A DNA stretch of 64,000 nucleotides, from contig NC_077245.1 of the NCBI RefSeq assembly GCF_947179165.1, positions 52,620,286 to 52,684,285 of the forward strand, written 5' to 3'. The position numbers were made by a program, and so were the translations under genes. The DNA is from Solanum dulcamara (Eukaryota > Streptophyta > Magnoliopsida > Solanales > Solanaceae). Positions 57,320 to 64,000 of the stretch are shown piece after piece. The stretch's first letter is position 1. Each line of letters opens with the position of its first letter. The notes under the pieces are model-generated. The model saw nothing but the letters and a program-made list of their open reading frames with translations, did not search any database and was not told the DNA's origin.

Positions 57320-58560
57320 TGGATACAGCCTTATCATGTACGCTTTCTCTTTCCATGTAGCACTCTTTTCTTTTTGATTTCTCCACAACACCTTGACAGA
57401 TGCAACCTCTTTATTCCTTAACCTCTTCACTTGATGGTCTAAAATTTCCATTGGAATCTCATTATAAGTCAAGTTCTCTTCAACCTTAACATTCTCCAAT
57501 GGTACAATAGAGTATGGATCACCCACAAACTTTCTCAACATCGACACATGAATATCGGATGAACCATAGACAACTCAAATGACAAATCTAACTCAAATGC
57601 CATTTTGCCAACATCCTCAATATCCTATAGGGTCCTAAATATCTAGGACTCAATTTTCTTTTCTTATCAAAATTATTACTCCCTTCATGGGTGAAACCTT
57701 CAAATACACCCAATCATTCACATCAAATTCAAGGTCTCTCCTTCTTATATTTGAATATGACTTTTGATGAATTTGAACCATCTTCAATCTTTCTCTTATG
57801 AGCCTTACCTTCTAATTGCATCTACTACCAAATCTGGACCAATCAACGCCATCTCACCCACTTCCAACCATCCCACCGGGGACCTACATCATTTTCCATA
57901 CAGGGCTTCAAAAGGAGCCATTTGGATTCTGGATTGATAACTAATACTATAGGCAAACTCAATCAATGGAAAATTCTCATCCCAACATCCTTTAAAATCA
58001 ATCACACATGCCCTCAACATATCCTCCAAGTTTGGATCATTCTTTCGGCTTGCCCATTGGTTTGAGGATGAAATGCGGTACTTAGGTTGACTTTTATACA
58101 AAGAACCTTTTGAAATAACTTTCAAAAATGTGAATTGAATTGAGTACCTCGATCTGATATAATAGGCACGGGCATACCATGAAGCTTTACCAACTCACGA
58201 ATGAATAACTTAGCATAGTCTTCGACACTAGAAGTTTTAACTGGTAGAAAATATGTTGACTTAGTCATTTGGACCACAACAACTCAAATAGAATCATATT
58301 GCCTTCTAGTACAAGGCAATCCCGTCACAAGGTCCATATTCACATCTTCCCACTTCAAAGTAGGAATCTCAATGTCTTGAGCTAAACCTCACAGTTTTTT
58401 ATGCTCAATGTTCACTTGTTAACAATTTGGACACTTAGCCACAAACTCTGCTATGTCATTTTTCATCCCATTTCACCAATACACTTCCCTCAAATCATGA
58501 TACATTTTGGTGGATCCCGAATGAATAGAATTCCAAAAACTATAAGCCCCACTCAATATA
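57320..58560 (-). pseudogene. E4 integrase with chromodomain
   Basis: Zinc finger near 58430-58520 (H..H and CPNC with a stop after it). First Asp in NMDLVTG near 58340, second in ISDRGT near 58150, Glu in NGQAER near 58055: the triad is intact. Frameshifts fall right after NGQAER and near 57820 and 57620. The C-terminal piece 57191-57547 keeps MLRKFVGD, NLTYNEIPMEILDHQVKRLRN and the chromodomain words VKVLWRNQ and TWKEKA in one frame. This is the best preserved chromodomain here. Confidence 0.86.
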
Positions 58561-58733
58561 AACTCTCTTAAGCCATAAATATTAGGAACACATAAATGAC
58601 CTTGATAGTGAAGTACCCCATATCCCTCTTGGGAGAAAGACTTAATGGCTTTCTAGGCAACCGACTTCTTCATTACAACCAAAATTGAATCATTGTCTTG
58701 TTTGGACTTAACATCTGCCACAAGAGACGACTC

Positions 58734-59209
58734 TCATCCATTATGCACAAGAACACCCCTATCATTAGAATCAATAAAATGTATACCTAAAAGTGTTAGT
58801 CTATGAAAATCCTTAACCAACTCCTTCTTACCTTCCTCAACATGAGCAAAACTATCCATGGACAACTGACTAAGAGTATCGGCTATAATATTTGCTTTAC
58901 TCGGGTGGTACAATACACTCATATCATAGTACTTTAGAAGTTCAAGCCACCTTATTTGTCTAAGGTTCAAGTTTCTTTGGCTAAACACATATTGTAAGCT
59001 TTTGTGGTCAGCAAACACATCCACATGCAACCCATAGATATAATGATGACAAATTTAAATGCAAACACAACCACTGGAAGTTCAAGATCGTGGGTCGGAT
59101 AGTTCTGTTCCTTCACATTAAGTTTCCTAGAGACATATGCTATAACCTTACCATGTTGCATCAAAATCAAACCCAAACCAACATGTGAGGCATCATAATA
59201 AAAACTATG
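58734..59209 (-). pseudogene. E4 RNase H
   Basis: Two overlapping frames. 58967-59212 has [11 protein letters not shown] and [13 protein letters not shown]. 58734-59030 has [39 protein letters not shown]. All four acids of the family are readable; the frame change lies at about 59035-59050. Directly right of it sits the unexplained insert, which separates RNase H from the RT connection. Confidence 0.82.
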
Positions 59210-59445
59210 CATTTTTGGGATTTGCGTGCTCCATGGTTAGAGCCTCTCAGGGGTCCAAATAGGTTAGACTTGAGTAGGTTGAAAAAAGACATACAACCTT
59301 GGCAGGAACGGCGTTCCCCTAAATATTGAGTCAATGACTTTGAAGGGCCATTATTGAGTCAAGCAACCGAAACCCCCAGCCCAGGTCAAAGGTCTTCCCG
59401 CCATTTTTGGGGCAGAGTCAAGTTCATTACGATCAGCAAATAACC
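59210..59445. other. Extra ~235 bp inside E4 RNase H/RT
   Basis: The related elements E3 (49970-49990) and E5 (13360-13380) pass directly from the codons for YCDAS to the following EGxxGF segment; E4 has about 235 additional bases of unrelated, less AT-rich sequence. The decamer CATTTTTGGG occurs at 59210-59219 and again at 59402-59411. I recognise no gene or known element. Possibly a short SINE or MITE-like insertion, or filler from repair. Confidence 0.6.
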
Positions 59446-60440
59446 CATTCAAACCTTCGGGCAATGTCAAAATAGGAGCCGACGTAAGGCGATCCTTCAA
59501 TATTTGGAAACTTTACTCACATTCATCCGACCATTGAAATTTCACTTTCTTTTGGCTAAACTTAGTCAAAGACGAATCAATAGAGGAGAACCCTTCACAA
59601 ACCTTATATAGTACTGGGATAAGCCTAACAACCTTTTAATATCTGAAGGAAATAATAGTCTAGGCCAATTCTTTACCGCCTCCATTTTTTTTTTGATCAA
59701 CCTTAATCCCATCACCAATCCCGGACATCACATGTCCAAGAAATAAAATTCCAATAGCCAAAATTTGCACTTACTAAACTTGGCAAGTAGTTGCTTGTCC
59801 CTCAACGTTTGCAATACAATCTTCAATTAACCCATATGATCTTCCTCATTTCGAGAGTAAATAAAGATATCAGTAATAAATAGTACCACAAACATGTCCA
59901 AGTATATCTTGAAAATATGATTCATCAAATCCATGAAGATAGCAGGAGCATTAGTGAACCCAAATGACATGACTAAAAATTCTAAACCATACCTTTTCAA
60001 AATGCCAGCTTGAAAATATCACACTCTCTTACCCTTAATTGGTGATAATCGGAACGGAGATCAAATTTTGAGAAATAACTTACACCTTGCAATTGGTCAA
60101 ACAAATCATCTATCCTTGGAATTAGATACTTATTCTTGATGGTAATCTTATTCAATTTTCTGCAGTCTATACACATTCAGAGTGACCCATACTTCTTTCT
60201 AACAAACAACATGTGAACACCCCATAATGAAATACTAGGCCTTATGAAGCCCTTATCCAACAAGTCCTTCAATTTCTCTTTCAACTCCTTAAGTTTTGAT
60301 AGAGATATACGGTAAGGAGGAATAGAAATAGGTTGAGTATTTGGGAGAAGATCTATTCCAAATTCAATTTCTCTTTCGGGAGGAACACTAGGCAAAGTCA
60401 CTAGGAAAAACATTAGGAAACTCATTAACGATAGGACTGA
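59446..60440 (-). pseudogene. E4 reverse transcriptase
   Basis: Entry piece 60177-60425: [55 protein letters not shown]. The active-site region near 59865-59890 reads FITDIFIYS where the family has FIDDIFIYS: the first catalytic Asp is Thr. FSKF-type, YHQL and AKF words follow in broken frames. A T9 run near 59686-59694 disrupts the frame. Inactive. Confidence 0.83.
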
Positions 60441-60716
60441 CTCAAGAATAGGAGTTTTAGAATGAACATCCCTAACTCACACTATATGATAAATGCACCA
60501 TGTGTAAATCATTTTCCAGGCCTTAAGACATGAGATGAATCGATCTTAACCACCGAATCATTATGCTTTCATTCAATAATAGGCTCATTAGGAAATTGAA
60601 ACTTGACCCTATGGGTTTTATAATCAATGGATGCATAAGAAAAATGTAACCAATACATACCAAGAATAACGTCAAAATCGGTCATGGCTTGTTCAACAAG
60701 ATCACAAGGGATAACT

Positions 60717-61000
60717 TTATACAAGACTGATACTGGAAATTTTTTTATAAACTCTCTTGGCTAATACCGAATCACCAATGGGAATATAAATTGAAAAAGG
60801 CTCAAACAAGACCTCAGGGCACACATCAAACCTCATAGCAAGGTAAGGAGTAACAAAAGAAAATTTGGCACCCGAATCAAGCAATGCATAAACATCAAAG
60901 TTAAAGACCTGTAACATATCCATGACCACATCAAGAGACTCCTCAACATCTTGCCTAGCATGAAGAGCATATAATCGGTTATTATGTTGGCCATCCATTC
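60717..61000 (-). pseudogene. E4 protease
   Basis: 93-codon piece beginning DGQHNNRLYALHARQDVEES (gag-protease junction), then MLQVFNFDVYALLDSGAKFSFVTPYLAM: catalytic DSGA intact near 60885. After IPIGDSVLAKRVY the frame shifts near 60745. The ILGMYWL-like end is near 60645-60670 in another frame. Confidence 0.83.
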
Positions 61001-62088
61001 ATTGAGCTTGGGTACCTTGTTGCACTTAGCTTCCTTTAGCAACTTGGCCTTGATAATGACCTTCCCTTCCTTTGTTAGCAATATTAGGTCATTCGAATTG
61101 CTTTTGGCCTATCTTTCCATATCCACAACAAGCACCCATTCCTATCAAGTACCTTTCTCCATTATTCTTTCCACACTTAGCACACTTTGGAAAAGTGGGG
61201 CTACTAACACTCATATTCCCACCTTGACCCTTAGGGTATGGAACCCTATCTTTAACAAACTTCTTCCCCAAACCTTGGCATTATTGAGAACGGACACTAC
61301 TACCATCGACCCTAGCATTTGAGCACCGACCTTCGAACCTGGCCCTCTTGGAATCTCCCATCCTTATCTCTTTGAGCTTCTCTCCTTCAATTTGTTCAGC
61401 AAAAGTCATAAGCCGAGATTTATCTATCTCTTTGACAAGCATAGAGGTATGACATTCCTTTCCAACCAATTCGTACACCCCCTATATGAATTTGCTCATT
61501 CAGGCATGTAGATCGACAACTAATTAAGGAGCACACTTGGATAGCTTGGTGAACTTGAGGGCATAGTACTCATACCCATGTTTCCTTTCCTAATATTGAT
61601 GAACGCCAACACCTTTGCCTCTGTTAGATCAATAGGGAAGAAGCGATCAAAGAAAGAAAGCTTAAAGGCTTCCTAATAAATAAGGTCTTCATCAACTCTC
61701 TCAAATTTTCATTGGGTATACCAAACTTAATAAACACTCTTGAGTTGGTAGGCTACCAACTCTTCTTTCTCTTCCGAAGCCACCCCCATAATACTCACTA
61801 TCTTATAAACCTCATTAATGAACTCTTAGGATTCTAATCTACTTTTGAACCATGGAACTCGGGAGGGTTCTTCCTTGCAAATTCCCTCACTCTAGAAGCT
61901 GAAGTAGGAGCATTAGGAGGAGAAAAAACTCCTTGGTTGGCCGCAACTTAGGCTAGCATGGTAATAGCGATCTAAAACTCCTCATTAGTCATATGGTGGG
62001 GTAGGGGACTATTTCTTTGAGGGACCGAAGGAGCTAGGTCTTCAATAGCGTTAACCCCTCTTTGCATAGTTGCTCTTCTTAGAGGCAT
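61001..62088 (-). pseudogene. E4 gag
   Basis: Start ATG at 62088-62086 (MPLRRATMQRGVN). A stop at about 61975 and further stops near 61950 and 61840 break the capsid part (REFARKNPPEF near 61880). Piece 61281-61478 contains HTSMLVKEIDKSRLMTFAEQIEGEKLKE. The zinc region 61089-61271 shows CAKCGKNNGERYL and GACCGYGKIGQ, i.e. several ligand Cys/His replaced. Confidence 0.82.
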
Positions 62089-62304
62089 TTCTAAAAAACA
62101 CAAACAACAATCGTTAGGAAGAGAATGTCTTAGAGTATATTCTATCACATGACATACATCTTAAAAAAGTAAGGATTTCCTAAAATGTCTCATTGCCTCT
62201 AATTCATAGATGTGGCGTGCTTCACACTTTTGAATAAGACTCTACTTGACGTGGCATGTTGGACTCCCTAGGACATCTTAAACCTTGTGTTTTGTTACAA
62301 AGTT

Positions 62305-64000
62305 TGTCATGATCGGACTAAGCCCTAGATGCAATATGGAGATTAAAACCCCAAAGGGTTCCAACCAAGACTCTTGATGTATCGTAAGCTTGCATAAGGT
62401 AAAAAAAGCTGAAATAGCATAGGAAAGAGTCTCAAACATTTGTCAAAAAGAGAGTGTAAGCTCGACTATATACACTCTACATCATTTGACCAACAATGCC
62501 TTTAATACTCAAGATGAGCAGGGGCTAAGACATATCCCTAGCTCACCCTTAATATGAATATAACAAAAGTCTTTCAAATAGAACAAATTCATAACTCTCC
62601 CTTGATAGATGAGGACTCACTAATCTTCATAGGATAGAAACTCAACTAGCCACGTATGGAGGGAATGTGATCCTCATACCCTACATTATGAGACAATGTA
62701 GAAAATAATTATGCATTAGTATATTTGAATGTACTAATTATGTGAGCATGCCATGCACTATAAATCATAGGATGCAATGATCAAATAATGTACATGATAA
62801 AAGAGGATAAGTAAAGTCATGAGAAAACCATTGCTTGATCAAAGCATTTAAAAGTCATAGATAAGATCATAAAGAGTATATAAAGAGAGTATACATATGA
62901 GGGATAGAACCATAACCGAAAATAAGACAATGCAAACTATAACATGGAATCCCGATGTCTCCCCACAAAATAGAACAAAGGGAAATCTACTTGCCAAGGT
63001 ACACTCTACACCGCTAGGGGGGTCATGAACATGTGCTATATATGTATCCACTAGCTAGGCCATAAAGACAAATCCTACAGTGGAATATAGTTATGAGGCT
63101 AGAGACTTTATATAAGAACCCCATAAGTCGAGCCTCCACCTCATGTCTCATTCGATGCTAAGTCAAATCCCACTGAATATATAACATAGTGATCATACTT
63201 TAACATATACCATAAACTTGTTCATAGGTTTAAAACTCATAGAGTAGCTCATTTTCATATCATAATTGTAATGTGAGTAAACGTATTCAACATTACAAAT
63301 CAAACTTGCATAATTCGTGTCATTTGGTTACTAGGTCGCCAATTAAGGATCCTAAGCCACCTCTTTATAACTTGCATAAAATTCATATCTTGACAATAAT
63401 TGAAATCCATAATCATAGTTCATACTTGAATTTAGGGTAAAACATGTAAACATAATCAAATTTATTGAAAACCATGGAATTGGATTAAAAATATGCATGA
63501 TCTTACTACTCTTATCAACCCATACATAAATCATAAAAGTAACATCAATTAGATAAGTAATTTAATCAAATATCATAGGGTTCATCATGAATAAGAAAAC
63601 CCAATGCATAATTACTGAAAATAGGGCTTTTGAATTGAAAACCCACAAGAATACTTTGAAAAGAACATTGGGATTGTGGAAAGAACTTGAGAGAGATTTT
63701 GGTAGTCTTGCCTTAAAGAATTTAGGAGAATGAATTAGAATAGGAGGGAAATTTGAAGGATTGGGTATTATAGGCTTTGAACTTAGGCATAAAAGTGTCT
63801 AAGTTCATTGAATTAAATATGGGAAATGACCTTTATATCCTTTATTAAATCCAGATTTTGGACCTACGAATTGGACTCTACAATTCGTACATTGTTTGAT
63901 GAGTCATAGAAATGACTCATCCTGTAGGTCCTTAAAAACTCATAAATCTAGAGCCTTTGAAGTTTCCCTACGATTTGTCTTTACAAGTCGTAATCCTCTC
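62305..64000 (-). repeat. E4 5' LTR, truncated by window end
   Basis: Starts TGTCATGATCGG at 62305 after a decayed PBS complement (about 62290-62303, TTTGTTACAAAG for TCTGATACCAAG). 1.70 kb present. Inverted repeats at 62681-62701 (perfect 7-bp arms) and 62716-62737; U3 hairpin at 63898-63921. The last bases align with about 56757 of the 3' LTR. Confidence 0.88.

Larger units (their letters stand above)
55067..64000 (-). mobile_element. E4: Ty3/gypsy Tekay/Del-type element, runs off window
   Basis: Minus strand. 3' LTR 55067-57049, PPT, chromodomain, integrase, RNase H, RT, protease, gag, PBS, 5' LTR from 62305 to beyond the window (about 300 bp missing by comparison with the other LTR). It entered E2 32 bp from the E3 end; the expected target duplication is TTACC (55062-55066), to be found beyond the window. 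It carries an extra ~235 bp within RNase H/RT. Confidence 0.88.

Overview
This window is repeat-rich plant nuclear DNA. It is made almost entirely of nested LTR retrotransposons, and I see no convincing host gene, tRNA or rRNA. The gypsy proteins have Tekay/Del-type chromoviral features: gag with a CCHC knuckle, a DPGA/DSGA-like protease, an FIDD reverse transcriptase (RT), RNase H, an HHCC-DDE integrase and a C-terminal chromodomain. Their LTRs are about 2 kb and their primer-binding sites (PBS) match initiator-Met tRNA. Together with a Tork/Tnt1-like copia element this suggests a dicot, most probably Solanaceae (pepper, potato or tomato type). That placement is by recognition only; I could not search.

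Elements are named E0-E7 for reference. Left half: E0 is an old minus-strand gypsy element running from before base 1 to about 21070. Its 3' LTR (1-~1700 and 4147-4976) is split by E7, a minus-strand remnant (leader plus 5' LTR, ~1790-4146). Between its integrase and RNase H it is split by E5 (6447-18522), a nearly whole minus-strand gypsy element. The truncated 3' LTR of E5 itself carries a 3.56-kb solo LTR (7230-10786) flanked by the perfect 5-bp target duplication TTATT.

Middle: 21071-22003 is unassigned. A Ty1/copia element of the Tork type lies on the plus strand at 22004-26878. Its 5' LTR has lost U3 and the promoter, and its integrase has lost two catalytic acids. Bases 26879-29837 are AT-rich and low in recognisable content; a Helitron-like 3' terminus (hairpin then CTAG) lies at 29284-29315.

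Right half: E6 (29838-37471, minus, same family as E0) is cut in gag by a 2.08-kb solo LTR (32030-34109, duplication CTGAC/CTAAC) and in its 5' LTR by E1 (37472 onward, plus). E1 is cut inside its RT FIDD motif by E2 (42077 onward, plus). E2 is cut in its protease by two further minus-strand gypsy elements, E3 (45629-55034, complete with both LTRs) and E4 (55067 to beyond the window). Only 32 bp of E2 separate E3 from E4. The stack is therefore E6 > E1 > E2 > E3 and E4, four levels deep; the right-hand remainders of E6, E1, E2 and E4 lie outside the window.

All coding regions are pseudogenised, with scattered stops, frameshifts and lost start codons, so none is likely to be active alone. The most interesting signal is not a gene. 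Several gypsy LTRs of different sub-families share a pair of adjacent short inverted repeats with 7-nt loops in the transcribed part of the LTR, and two stem positions change in a compensatory way. This looks like a conserved RNA (or DNA dyad) element. All alignments and mismatch counts here were done by eye.
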